Assembly (NCBI GenBank): GCA_946536155.1
Contig: CAMNEB010000010.1
Coordinates: 1-33,741 of the forward strand
DNA: 33,741 bases
Reading direction: 5' to 3'
From: an uncultured Lachnospiraceae bacterium
GTDB taxonomy: Bacteria; Bacillota; Clostridia; Lachnospirales; Lachnospiraceae
A program made the translations under genes and the position numbers. The notes under the pieces were generated by a model that saw only the letters and a program-made list of their open reading frames with translations, was not told the origin of the DNA and ran no database searches. Below, piece after piece: positions 7,152 through 17,061 of this stretch. Every line of letters starts with the position of its first letter. The first letter of the stretch is position 1.

Positions 7152-9135
7152 GATCGGTATTGTTACAGATATCATATATGCGCTTTTGGCCGGTGCTTTC
7201 TGCATCATCGCCATCATGGATGCGGCTCAGGAATTCGGGTTCTCTTATCTGCCCGGACTTCTTGCCTTTGCCGTGATGATAGCCGCCGGATTCGGACTCA
7301 GGAAACTCCTTTCGTTTCTGGCTGTTTCGGACCGCTACAAGGAGATCACCGAAATGGGAGACTCCTATGGCAGGTTCATCCTTGCTTTCATCATCGTGAT
7401 ATCCATCGTCTTCAGGATCATCTCATATGCCTGGAACGGTCTCGGAGGCAATGTTTATTTTGACATTGCCAAGGTTACCGGAAATAATATGGGTCATTTT
7501 TCCCATGCCGTAGACGAGTGGTATATCGCCGCTCTTCATGCGATACTGTTCCTTTTCGGTAACCGTATATTTGTAGCTGCCATATTTAACTGCATTCTTC
7601 AATCCGTCGGAGTCATCCTCGGATTTTTTGCATTCCGGAAGATGCTTGGGATCATCCCCGCTTCAGGTTTTGCGCTTTTCTGGACCATAACCGGATTCTC
7701 GGTATATGAGGCGATGACGCTTAACTCCAGAAACCTTGAGTTCCTGCTCATAACCCTGGCACTTTTTGTGATAAGCAAATGCATTCCTGCAACGGACGGC
7801 AAATTCTTCTGTTATCTCATTTCCGGCCTGCTGACGGCGGTCTGTATATACGCCGACATCGCAGGTCTGATACTGATCCCTTTCATCTTCGGGATCATGT
7901 TTGTAAATGACGGAGAAGGATCCGGGCAGCCGGCTCTGAGAGCACGCAAGATGCTGTTTGCGCTTGTGTCCATAGTATTCGGACTCGTGCTGATCATCTT
8001 CCTGGATTCTTTCTTCACTTCATCGAATCCTTCGGGAGTGCTGAATTCCATACTTGCTCTGTATGAGCCTTCGGGAAGCTTCAATCTTGGATTTTCCTAC
8101 ATGACCGCGTACAGAGAAGTCACTGTCATGGCTGTGATATGCGCGCTGGGACTTTTTGCCGGATTTTTCGAAGAGACGGACCGCAAGTCCATCCTTCTTG
8201 CTTCCGTTATAGTCATCATCCTTGTGAACAACCTGGGATGCACATATCTTGAAAATGACGGAAGGGAAGCATTCTTCATGCTCTGCTCGCTCTTTGCAGG
8301 CATCGCCGTAAGGGAGCTTCTGCCCGCAAAGGCAACGGGAGATATCTTCAAGGCAAGTGCTGAGCTCTATGACAACGAGATCTCTTATCCCGATGAAGGT
8401 TATGTGCCTTCTGCCTTAAGAAATGCCTCGTCAGATGATATGGACGACTTTGACGATGAGGATGACGGATCTTTGGGCGAGGCCGGAAATGCGGATGATA
8501 AATCCGGTTCCGAAGCTGCAGAGGATGATTCACCGGCAGATGCACAAAAAGGCGGCTCAGAGGACAAAAAAGAAACTGCATCCGGAAAAGAAAACACATC
8601 CGTTTCAGATGCCGGACAGAGCGGCACTTCGGGACAGACCGGTGCTTCGGGGCAGAACGGTGCTTCGATGCAGGATAAAAAGGCTGACGACCGTACAGGC
8701 GCGAAGGAAGCAGATAATGCCCGCTCAGGCGCAGGTAATGCAGATGCCGCATCCGGTGCGGGCAAAGGTGATGATCCGGCTAAGGAATATGTTCCTTACC
8801 GCAAACCACAGCTCAGACCCGAATTCCGCAGGAGACCCGGTGCCTGGGCTCAGGAACTTGCTGCCAGAAAGAATGACAGCGTGGCGGGCGGCATAAAACT
8901 CGGTGCGATAGACAGACAGGAAGAAGATAAAGAGGCAGAAGCCGCTAAAGCAGATACAAATGCATCCGAACCGGAAAAGGAGATCGCTCCCAACGGCGCA
9001 GTTCTGCTGCACAATCCGATCCCTCATCCTGCGAGAAAGACCGAACACAAACCCATGGAATTCGATATCACGGTTCCGGATTCGAAAATGGATTATGACT
9101 TAAAGATCGCCGATGATGACGATTTTGACATTTAA
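7132..9135 (+). CDS. Multi-pass membrane protein (possible GT-C-like glycosyltransferase) with a long acidic disordered C-terminal tail
   Basis: About 400 aa of repeated hydrophobic helices with an N-terminal periplasmic-loop pattern (YDIAKVTGNNMGHFSHAVDEWYIAALHAILFLFGNRIF) like GT-C enzymes; then about 250 aa rich in D/E/G/A/S. Overlaps the upstream GT2 gene by 20 bp. Confidence 0.75.
   Translation: MTLRKSKIGIVTDIIYALLAGAFCIIAIMDAAQEFGFSYLPGLLAFAVMIAAGFGLRKLLSFLAVSDRYKEITEMGDSYGRFILAFIIVISIVFRIISYAWNGLGGNVYFDIAKVTGNNMGHFSHAVDEWYIAALHAILFLFGNRIFVAAIFNCILQSVGVILGFFAFRKMLGIIPASGFALFWTITGFSVYEAMTLNSRNLEFLLITLALFVISKCIPATDGKFFCYLISGLLTAVCIYADIAGLILIPFIFGIMFVNDGEGSGQPALRARKMLFALVSIVFGLVLIIFLDSFFTSSNPSGVLNSILALYEPSGSFNLGFSYMTAYREVTVMAVICALGLFAGFFEETDRKSILLASVIVIILVNNLGCTYLENDGREAFFMLCSLFAGIAVRELLPAKATGDIFKASAELYDNEISYPDEGYVPSALRNASSDDMDDFDDEDDGSLGEAGNADDKSGSEAAEDDSPADAQKGGSEDKKETASGKENTSVSDAGQSGTSGQTGASGQNGASMQDKKADDRTGAKEADNARSGAGNADAASGAGKGDDPAKEYVPYRKPQLRPEFRRRPGAWAQELAARKNDSVAGGIKLGAIDRQEEDKEAEAAKADTNASEPEKEIAPNGAVLLHNPIPHPARKTEHKPMEFDITVPDSKMDYDLKIADDDDFDI
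8614..8667 (+). repeat. Three imperfect 18-bp tandem repeats encoding GQSGTS/GQTGAS/GQNGAS
   Basis: ggacagagcggcacttcg / ggacagaccggtgcttcg / ggggcagaacggtgcttcg-type in-frame units read directly in the sequence (third unit ggg cag aac ggt gct tcg). Confidence 0.8.
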
Positions 9136-9146
9136 AGGATTTTTTA

Positions 9147-12100
9147 ATGGCTCAGAGAACTACCGACAATAACAGAAATACAAATAACCGTCCCTCTTCG
9201 CGTCAGCCGGGAAGCGGCAGACAGACCGGAAACGGCAGGCAGTCAGGCGGAGCAAGGTCATCGGGAAACGGTTCCGGAAGGAGCGCTTCAAGCCCCACCG
9301 CAAGGCCTGCGGAGAGACGGCAGACACAGGATGACGATCAGTCACGTGAAGTCATATATATAGTTGTGACCTTAGCCGTCGCACTTTTTCTTACGCTCTG
9401 TAATTTCGGACTCTGCGGAAAGTTTGGCTCCTCCGTCGCCCGGATATTTTTCGGGACCTTCGGATTCTGGAATTACATCGCGCCCCTGTTTTTTGCATTT
9501 ATGATCGTAAGAGGGATCCTTCTTGACGGAAGGGACAGCATCTATCCGATAAGAGTCAGCGGTGCCGTCAGCATCTTCCTTATGTTCGGGGTGTTTGCAG
9601 ATATTAAGTCCGGCGTCTCTGCGGGACTTGAAAAATATGATGTGGGAAGCCTCTACAGACTGTCCGGTGAGGGCAAGTGCGGAGGCGGTGTCCTTGCGGG
9701 AAGTATTTCCTATGCGCTCCTCAGAAATCTCGGCAAATTCGGCACTGTGCTCATATGCCTTCTGATCATCCTGCTCGGACTGTTTATGATAAACAGATCG
9801 TTTTTTGCGAAGCTCATCAGGGATTCATTCAGCGCGGCAAGGGACAGATCCGGCGAAGTGATAAGGAATTCGAGTGCAAGGGTACGTGAAAGAGCAAGGA
9901 TCTCCGAAAAAGAGGAGACTCTTTACCTTCCCCTTTCCGATGAGGAGCCGGTCGCTGAGGAAACTCAGGATGCGCCTGCCGCCGCAAAAGAGGCACTTAC
10001 CGTTACAGAGAAGATGAAGAGTGCCCGTGCTCCCGAGAAAAAGCCCGCTCTTTCAAGCGTCTCGGCAGGACTTGAGAACTGGAAGAACAACGCAAGAAAG
10101 AGATCGGAAGAGGACAAGCTGAGGAAGCAGGAAGAGAAGAAGGTCCGTTCCGAAACCGAGGATGCAAGAGATATCCTTAAGGCAGAGAAGATCAAAGAAC
10201 ACGGCAGGAACTTTGAAGTAAAGCACACCGGCGAAATGCACGAGATGAGCTACAGGGAGGATTTGTATTATCCCGAAGAAGAGCCGGCAGAGGATAATGT
10301 TTCAGGCACCTGGTACGATCCCTCCAGAAGGCCGGGCGGCAATACCGCTGAAATGCCCAATGAGCCTGAGGAAGAATTCCTTCCCGATGAGACTGAGACT
10401 GCAGGTGATAATGATGATGAACCTGAATTCGAGAGGGTATTTGAAGGATCGGATCATAAGATAAAGTTCGGAAATGCACCTGACGTTGAGGAAGAGATCC
10501 CCGAAGCTGAAGATATCGCAAAGCCTGAGGAAAGCATCCGCGTTAAGGAACCTGTTAAGAAAGCAGATACCGTAAGGTCTTCCGCGGCGCCCGCTTCACC
10601 TACATCTGCAGCAACACCCGCCGCACCCGCAGCCTCCGTCAGGCAGACGCCTCCCAAGAAGGCCGCAGGAAAGTTTGTTTATAAGCCGCCTTCAACCGAT
10701 CTTCTCAAGAAGAGCGGTACCAAACAGCAGGATGCCATAAACGAGATCAGAAATGTCCAGACCAAACTGATCGAGACCCTTTCATCATTCGGCATCGATG
10801 CCAAGATGGGTGAGTATTCCCAGGGACCTACGGTCACAAGGTATGAGTTCACCGTAAGCCAGGGAACCAAGCTTTCGAGGATCGTCGGTCTTTCCGATGA
10901 GATCAAGATGGCGCTTGCCGCCACAGACATAAGGATCGAAGCTCCCATCCCGGGAAAGAGCGCCATAGGAATAGAGGTTCCGAATTCATCGGCGACTCCC
11001 GTATTTTTCGGAGATCTCATCACTTCCCAGGAATACAGGAAATCCCAGGATCCGCTTTCTTTTTCGGTCGGAAAAGATATCGAGGGAAAAGCAGTGGTCG
11101 CAAATATCGCAAAGTTCCCTCATGTGCTCATAGCGGGCACTACAGGTTCGGGAAAATCGGTATGTATCAATACTCTTATCCTGAGCCTTTTGTATAAATC
11201 ATCACCCGAGGATGTGCAGCTGATACTGGTGGATCCCAAGGTGGTGGAACTCAAGGTATATAACAAGATCCCTCATCTGCCCTTTGATGTGGTCACCAAA
11301 CCCAAGGCGGCTTCCGAGATGCTCAAATGGTCCGTCGAGGAGATGGAGAGACGATACAGGCTGTTCGCCGACAGAGGTGTCAGGGATATAGAAGGATACA
11401 ATACCTATGTCCGTGAAGTTAACGCGGGAGAAAGAGAACCTGCGGAGATCGATGAAAGAAGAGAGAGCGATTCGCTCGCACCGGCACTCAGAAAGCTTCC
11501 CCGCATAGTCATCATCATCGATGAGCTTGCAGACCTTATGATGGTAGCCGCCAAGGAAGTGGAAGAGTCCATATGCCGTCTGGCACAGCTGGCAAGAGCC
11601 GCGGGAATGCATCTGGTCGTTGCGACCCAGCGTCCTTCCGTAGATGTCATCACAGGACTCATCAAGGCGAATATGCCCAGCCGTATAGCATTTGCGGTAT
11701 CCAGCGGAGTCGACTCAAGGACCATTCTGGATCAGGTTGGTGCAGAGAAGCTCCTCGGAAAAGGGGACATGCTCTTTTATCCCCAGGGACGCATGAAGCC
11801 TGACAGACTTCAGGGTGCCTTCGTCTCCGATGAGGAGGTTGGAAAGGTTACCGGATATCTGAGAGCCGTAGCAAACGATCCTTCCTTCAGGAATCCCCTT
11901 GCGGATGCAGACGGTATCGAGGATCTTAAAAAGAGGATAAAGGACATCGAAGCCGGTGTTGATCCTTCGCCCCAGAGTTCATCCTCTTCACAGTCATCGG
12001 GAGGAGCACCCTCCGTTTTCGGTGACGACCTGTTTGAAGAGGCAGGAAGATATATAATCAGGAGCGGTAAAGCCTCTATCGGATATCTGCAGAGAGTCCT

Positions 12101-12257
12101 CAAGATAGGATTCAACCGTGCAGCAAGGATCATGGATTATCTGGCGGAATACGGCGTCGTGGGTCCCGAGCAGGGAACAAAGCCCAGGGAGATACTCATG
12201 ACAGAAGAGATGTTTACCGCAATGATAGCGCAGAAGACGGGTTCCGAAGAGGAATAA
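9147..12257 (+). CDS. ftsK: DNA translocase FtsK/SpoIIIE
   Basis: N-terminal TM segments, long acidic linker, [15 protein letters not shown] Walker A, [14 protein letters not shown] Walker B, [15 protein letters not shown], and a C-terminal winged-helix gamma domain ([35 protein letters not shown]-like). Confidence 0.96.
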   Translation: [1036 protein letters not shown]

Positions 12258-12284
12258 GATATATATTTACAGGTGGAAACGAAG

Positions 12285-13955
12285 ATGAAAACAGATATTG
12301 AAATCGCCCAGAGTTGTGAAATGCTCCCCATTACCGAGGTAGCAAAAAATGTGGGTCTCGATCCCGATGATCTTGACCTCTACGGAAAGTACAAGGCAAA
12401 GCTTTCCGATGAGTGCCTTAAAAAGATAAAGGATAACAAAAACGGCAAGCTGATACTTGTTACCGCCATAAACCCCACACCCGCAGGAGAAGGAAAGACT
12501 ACCGTCACCGTAGGACTGGGAGAGAGCTTTGCGGCCCTCGGCAAAAAAGCGATCATAGCTTTGAGAGAGCCCTCACTCGGACCCTGCTTCGGAATAAAGG
12601 GCGGAGCCGCAGGAGGCGGAATGGCACAGGTTGTTCCCATGGAGGATCTTAACCTTCATTTCACCGGAGATTTCCATGCCATCACCTCTGCAAACAATCT
12701 CCTTGCCGCACTCCTGGACAATCACATCCAGCAGGGAAACGAAAAGCGCATCGATACCAGAAGCGTTGTCTGGAAGAGATGTATGGATATGAACGACAGG
12801 AGCCTCAGGAATATTGTAGTAGGTCTCGGTTCCAAATCTGACGGTTTTGTGAGGGAGGACCACTTCGTCATCACCGTTGCGAGTGAGATAATGGCTGTTC
12901 TCTGCCTTGCGGACGATCTTGCAGATCTCAAGAAGAGGCTGGCCCGCATAATCGTTGCTTACGATCTTGACGGAAACCCTGTCACAGCAGGGGATATTCA
13001 GGCAGTCGGAGCTATGACCGCACTCCTTAAGGACGCCATCAGACCCAATCTGATCCAGACTCTCGAGCATACACCCGCTATCGTCCACGGCGGACCTTTT
13101 GCAAATATCGCTCACGGATGCAACTCCGTTATAGCTACCAGGACCGCTCTTAAGCTTGCTGACTACTGCATCACCGAGGCAGGCTTCGGCGCAGATCTCG
13201 GTGCAGAAAAGTTCTTCGATATCAAGTGCAGACAGGCAGGACTCAAGCCCGATGCGGTTGTTCTCGTTGCTACCGTAAGAGCACTCAAATATAACGGCGG
13301 CATTCCCAAGGACCGTCTGTCCGAGGAGAACCTCGATGCGTTAAAGGCAGGTATCTGCAATCTCGGAAAACATATCGAGAATATCCAGTCCTACGGACTG
13401 CCCGTTGTCGTCGCACTCAATGCATTTTCATCCGATACGGATGCAGAGGTTGCCTTCGTCAGGGAATACTGCGCTGAAAAGGGCTGCAGGGTCTCCGTTG
13501 CAAGAGTCTGGGAGAAGGGCTCCGAAGGCGGACTCGAGCTTGCACAGCTTATCATCGATGCTGCCGAGAACGGAGAGAACAGATTTGAATTTGCTTATCC
13601 CGACGATATGCCCATCGCATCAAAGATCGAAACCGTCGCTAAGAAGATCTACGGTGCGGATTCGGTTGATATCGCACCTGCTGCGATGAAGCAGATAAAG
13701 AAGATAGAAGAGATGGGATTCGGAAATCTTCCCGTATGTATGGCAAAGACACAGTATTCGCTCTCCGACGATCCCGCGCTTCTCGGAAGACCTTCGGGAT
13801 TCAAGGTCAGTGTCAGGGAGGTATATGTGAGCGCCGGCGCCGGATTTGTCGTTGCTCTCACCGGAAGCATCATGACTATGCCCGGACTTTCCAAATCACC
13901 TGCCGCTTACAGGATCGATGTTGATGAAGACGGCAAGATCACAGGACTTTTCTAA
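12285..13955 (+). CDS. fhs: Formate--tetrahydrofolate ligase
   Basis: [60 protein letters not shown]: diagnostic Fhs motifs. ATG at 12285 with SD AGGTGG (12271-12276) preferred over the GTG at 12273, which lies inside that SD. Confidence 0.97.
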   Translation: MKTDIEIAQSCEMLPITEVAKNVGLDPDDLDLYGKYKAKLSDECLKKIKDNKNGKLILVTAINPTPAGEGKTTVTVGLGESFAALGKKAIIALREPSLGPCFGIKGGAAGGGMAQVVPMEDLNLHFTGDFHAITSANNLLAALLDNHIQQGNEKRIDTRSVVWKRCMDMNDRSLRNIVVGLGSKSDGFVREDHFVITVASEIMAVLCLADDLADLKKRLARIIVAYDLDGNPVTAGDIQAVGAMTALLKDAIRPNLIQTLEHTPAIVHGGPFANIAHGCNSVIATRTALKLADYCITEAGFGADLGAEKFFDIKCRQAGLKPDAVVLVATVRALKYNGGIPKDRLSEENLDALKAGICNLGKHIENIQSYGLPVVVALNAFSSDTDAEVAFVREYCAEKGCRVSVARVWEKGSEGGLELAQLIIDAAENGENRFEFAYPDDMPIASKIETVAKKIYGADSVDIAPAAMKQIKKIEEMGFGNLPVCMAKTQYSLSDDPALLGRPSGFKVSVREVYVSAGAGFVVALTGSIMTMPGLSKSPAAYRIDVDEDGKITGLF

Positions 13956-13966
13956 AGAGGTATAAA

Positions 13967-14803
13967 ATGGCTAATATAATCGACGGAAAAAAGATATCCC
14001 AGGCTGTTAAGGATGAAGTAAAGGCTAAGTGCGCTGAGCTTGCATCACAGGGAATAACCGCAACCCTCGCAGTCATACTCGTTGGTGAGGATCCCGCTTC
14101 ACAGGTATATGTAAATAACAAGAAAAAAGCCTGCGAATACTGCGGAATAAGATCCCTCTCATATGAGCTTCCCGCAGATACTGCTGAAGATGCCCTTATA
14201 GAACTGATAGAAGAGCTCAATGCAAGAAGCGATGTAAACGGTATTCTTGTCCAGCTCCCTCTTCCTGACGGCATCAATGAGGACAGGGTGCTTGATACCA
14301 TCTCTCCCGACAAGGATGTGGACGGTTTCCATCCCGTAAACGTAGGAAAACTCTCCATAGGCAAAAAGGGCTTTGTAAGCTGCACACCCGCCGGTGTCAT
14401 ACAGCTCCTTAAGAGATCCGGTATCGAGATCTCGGGGAAGGAATGCGTTGTCATCGGAAGGAGCAATATCGTAGGCAAGCCCATGTCGATGCTGCTTCTT
14501 AAGGAGAACGGAACCGTTACCGTTGCCCATTCAAGAACTGCGAACCTTAAGGAAGTCACAAAGCGTGCAGATATCCTTGTGGTCGCCATAGGAAAGCCCA
14601 AATTTATCGATGCTTCATATATCAAGGACGGAGCCGTGGTCATCGATGTCGGCATCCACCGCGGTGAGGACGGCAAGCTTTGCGGAGATGTAGATTTTGA
14701 CAGTGCAAGTCAGGTCGCATCCTACATCACTCCCGTGCCCGGCGGCGTAGGCCCCATGACCATTGCAATGCTCATGTACAATTGTCTTTCATCAGTGATC
14801 TGA
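13967..14803 (+). CDS. folD: Bifunctional methylenetetrahydrofolate dehydrogenase/cyclohydrolase FolD
   Basis: VGEDPASQVYVNNKKKACEYCGI, GILVQLPLPDGIN, PDKDVDGFHPVNVGKL, GRSNIVGKPMSMLLL, TPVPGGVGPMTIAMLM. Confidence 0.97.
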   Translation: MANIIDGKKISQAVKDEVKAKCAELASQGITATLAVILVGEDPASQVYVNNKKKACEYCGIRSLSYELPADTAEDALIELIEELNARSDVNGILVQLPLPDGINEDRVLDTISPDKDVDGFHPVNVGKLSIGKKGFVSCTPAGVIQLLKRSGIEISGKECVVIGRSNIVGKPMSMLLLKENGTVTVAHSRTANLKEVTKRADILVVAIGKPKFIDASYIKDGAVVIDVGIHRGEDGKLCGDVDFDSASQVASYITPVPGGVGPMTIAMLMYNCLSSVI

Positions 14804-14816
14804 ACAGGGTGAAAAT

Positions 14817-16109
14817 ATGAAATGTGAATACTGCGGATCCGAGATCCCGGAAGGTTCACTGTATTGCGCAAAATGCGGTAAGGATGTTCACATCGTACCG
14901 GACTTTAAGGAATTTGCCGAAAGAAAAGCCGAAAATACGGTCAAAAATCTGTTGAATGATTTTGACGATGAAGAGGCTGACTTCGGAAGATCTCCCGAGG
15001 GCGCAAACGATGATACCCCTCTGAGAAGCACGGAAGTAATGCAGAAAAAAAGGCCCGGAACCTGGTGGATCAGGTTTTCACTGCTGGCTGCGGCGGTGGT
15101 CCTCCTCGCATCGGTTTCACTGGGCTTCATAAACAGGTCAAGCCGCACGGATTTCCTGCTTGAAACAGCGCAGGAGGCCGCAAGGGTCGGTAACATATCC
15201 AAGGCGGAGGCGATACTTGAAAGTATCAGGCCGGGGAACAGCGAAGACATAAATGCGCTCATATTCCTTGCAAGGCTTTATAAGGATGAGGGCAACATGG
15301 TCAAATACGAAAACCTTCTTTTGTCCATGATAAATCTGTCATTTGCAACCTCCGAGCAGAATGCCACCGCTTACGAGATGCTGCTTGCGATCTATCTCGA
15401 AGCGGAAGATTATGTATCCATGGCCGATATACTCCTTACCTGCAACAATGTGGAGATAAGGGACAAGTATGTTGAGTACTGTATCATGAATCCCGAGTTC
15501 AGCCTTGAACCGGGATATTACGGAACTGATCAGATACTTAAGATAACGGTTCCGGGAACGGCCGGGATATTCTACACGGTGGACGGTTCGGAGCCGGATG
15601 AAGGATCTTTTGAGTATCAGCTTCCTCTGCTCCTTACAAAGGGCGAATACCATATCAAGGTCAGGACAGTCAACTCCTACGGAATATGGAGTCCCGTTGC
15701 CGAAGCAAACTACGTGATCGAGAGCGAAGAACTCTATGAGACGATCGAACCCTCGGAGGAAACGGAGCCCGAGATCCTGCCCGATGATCATTCAATCTTT
15801 GATATGGGGAACAATCTCTATCTTGTTGACGGCGTACCGTGCGTTGTTGATGCAAACGGACTGTTCGTCCAGCTGGGGGCTGATATAGACGGAGTGCCTT
15901 ACATCTACAATGTCTACGGAGAACTCGTTCCTCTCGATCTTGACGGAATACCCGGGCTGAGGGAATTCTATGAAGAACACCTTTCACCGGGAGTGACGGA
16001 AGGCATACAGGAGGATGCAGGCAGTGGGGAGCAAGGTGATGCGCCTGCAACAGAAAGAGCGGAAGATACAGCTGAAATAAGCGATACCGAAGAAGGTATT
16101 GACGAATAA
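14817..16109 (+). CDS. Zinc-ribbon membrane-anchored protein with TPR-like region and chitobiase/beta-hexosaminidase C-terminal-like (CHB_HEX_C) domain
   Basis: N-terminal CEYCGSEIPEGSLYCAKCG zinc ribbon, single TM (WIRFSLLAAAVVLLASVSLGFI), helical repeat region, then PGTAGIFYTVDGSEPDEGSFEYQLPLLLTKGEYHIKVRTVNSYGIWSPVAEANYVI typical of CHB_HEX_C. Confidence 0.8.
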   Translation: MKCEYCGSEIPEGSLYCAKCGKDVHIVPDFKEFAERKAENTVKNLLNDFDDEEADFGRSPEGANDDTPLRSTEVMQKKRPGTWWIRFSLLAAAVVLLASVSLGFINRSSRTDFLLETAQEAARVGNISKAEAILESIRPGNSEDINALIFLARLYKDEGNMVKYENLLLSMINLSFATSEQNATAYEMLLAIYLEAEDYVSMADILLTCNNVEIRDKYVEYCIMNPEFSLEPGYYGTDQILKITVPGTAGIFYTVDGSEPDEGSFEYQLPLLLTKGEYHIKVRTVNSYGIWSPVAEANYVIESEELYETIEPSEETEPEILPDDHSIFDMGNNLYLVDGVPCVVDANGLFVQLGADIDGVPYIYNVYGELVPLDLDGIPGLREFYEEHLSPGVTEGIQEDAGSGEQGDAPATERAEDTAEISDTEEGIDE

Positions 16110-16133
16110 TTTTATTGCGGAAAGGGAAAGAAA

Positions 16134-17009
16134 ATGTACAAGATCTTAAGTAAGACCTATCTGACGGACAACATTATCAGAATGGAGGTAGAGGCTAAGA
16201 GAACTGCGGACAGATGCCTTCCCGGTCAGTTTGTCATAGTCAGGGGATCGGAGGACGGAGAGAGGATCCCTCTGACCATCTGCGATTATGACCGCGAAAA
16301 GGGCACCATCGTTCTCGTATTCCAGACAGTCGGTGCATCTACCACACAGATGGCCGATCTGAAGGAAGGGGACAGCTTCACGGATATCGTGGGGCCTCTC
16401 GGAAAGCCTTCAGAGCTTACGGAGATGAGCATTGATGATCTTAAGAAAGAGAAGATCATATTCATAGCAGGCGGTGTAGGAACCGCTCCCGTATATCCCC
16501 AGCTTAAGTGGCTGAAGGAGCAGGGTGTACCCTGTGATGTCATCATCGGAGCCAGAAACAAAGATCTTGTCATTCTTGAGGACGATTTCAAATCCGTTGC
16601 CGAGAACGTCTATATCACCACAGATGACGGTTCATACGGAAGAAGCGGAAATGTATGCGTATGTCTTCAGGCTCTCATCGATGAGGGCAAGAAATATGAC
16701 AGATGCGTCGCCATCGGTCCCCTTATCATGATGAAATTCGCTGTCCAGCTCACCAAGAAGCTGAACATCCCCACCATCGTTTCGATGAATCCCATCATGG
16801 TGGACGGAACCGGAATGTGCGGCGCCTGCCGTGTTCATGTCGGCGATGAGATCAAGTTCGCCTGCATCGACGGTCCCGAATTTGACGGATGGCTCGTTGA
16901 TTTCGACGAGTCAATGAGACGTCAGACCATGTATAAGACCGAAGAGGGCAGAAAACTGCTCGAGCTGCAGGAGGGCGCAACCCATCACGGCGGATGCGGC
17001 CACTGCTGA
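16134..17009 (+). CDS. Sulfide/dihydroorotate dehydrogenase-like FAD/NAD-binding subunit (NfnA-like; ferredoxin:NADP reductase alpha)
   Basis: FNR-like fold (PGQFVIVRG..ERIPLTICD; IFIAGGVGTAPVYPQLKWL) and C-terminal Cys cluster DGTGMCGACRVHVGDEIKFACIDGPEFDGWLVDF typical of NfnA/GltA-associated subunits. Confidence 0.93.
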   Translation: MYKILSKTYLTDNIIRMEVEAKRTADRCLPGQFVIVRGSEDGERIPLTICDYDREKGTIVLVFQTVGASTTQMADLKEGDSFTDIVGPLGKPSELTEMSIDDLKKEKIIFIAGGVGTAPVYPQLKWLKEQGVPCDVIIGARNKDLVILEDDFKSVAENVYITTDDGSYGRSGNVCVCLQALIDEGKKYDRCVAIGPLIMMKFAVQLTKKLNIPTIVSMNPIMVDGTGMCGACRVHVGDEIKFACIDGPEFDGWLVDFDESMRRQTMYKTEEGRKLLELQEGATHHGGCGHC

Positions 17010-17061
17010 TCACAGCCGGTCTTTTAACCTGTATAAAACTTATTATAAGGAGATAGGATAA

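Noticed and set aside
8348-8896. Several ORFs (both strands) in the low-complexity tail, e.g. 8348..8752 -, 8400..8765 -, 8423..8896 +
   Set aside because: Compositionally biased (H/R/P, S/A/P or R/M/Q rich) alternative-frame readings of the acidic repeat region.
12573-13115. 180-aa minus-strand ORF opposite fhs, and 13939..14676 minus opposite folD
   Set aside because: Antisense shadows of strongly supported conserved genes.
16990-17036. Possible terminator between the NfnA-like and NfnB-like genes
   Set aside because: Only short interrupted pairing before TCTTTT; not convincing, and the two genes are expected to be co-expressed.
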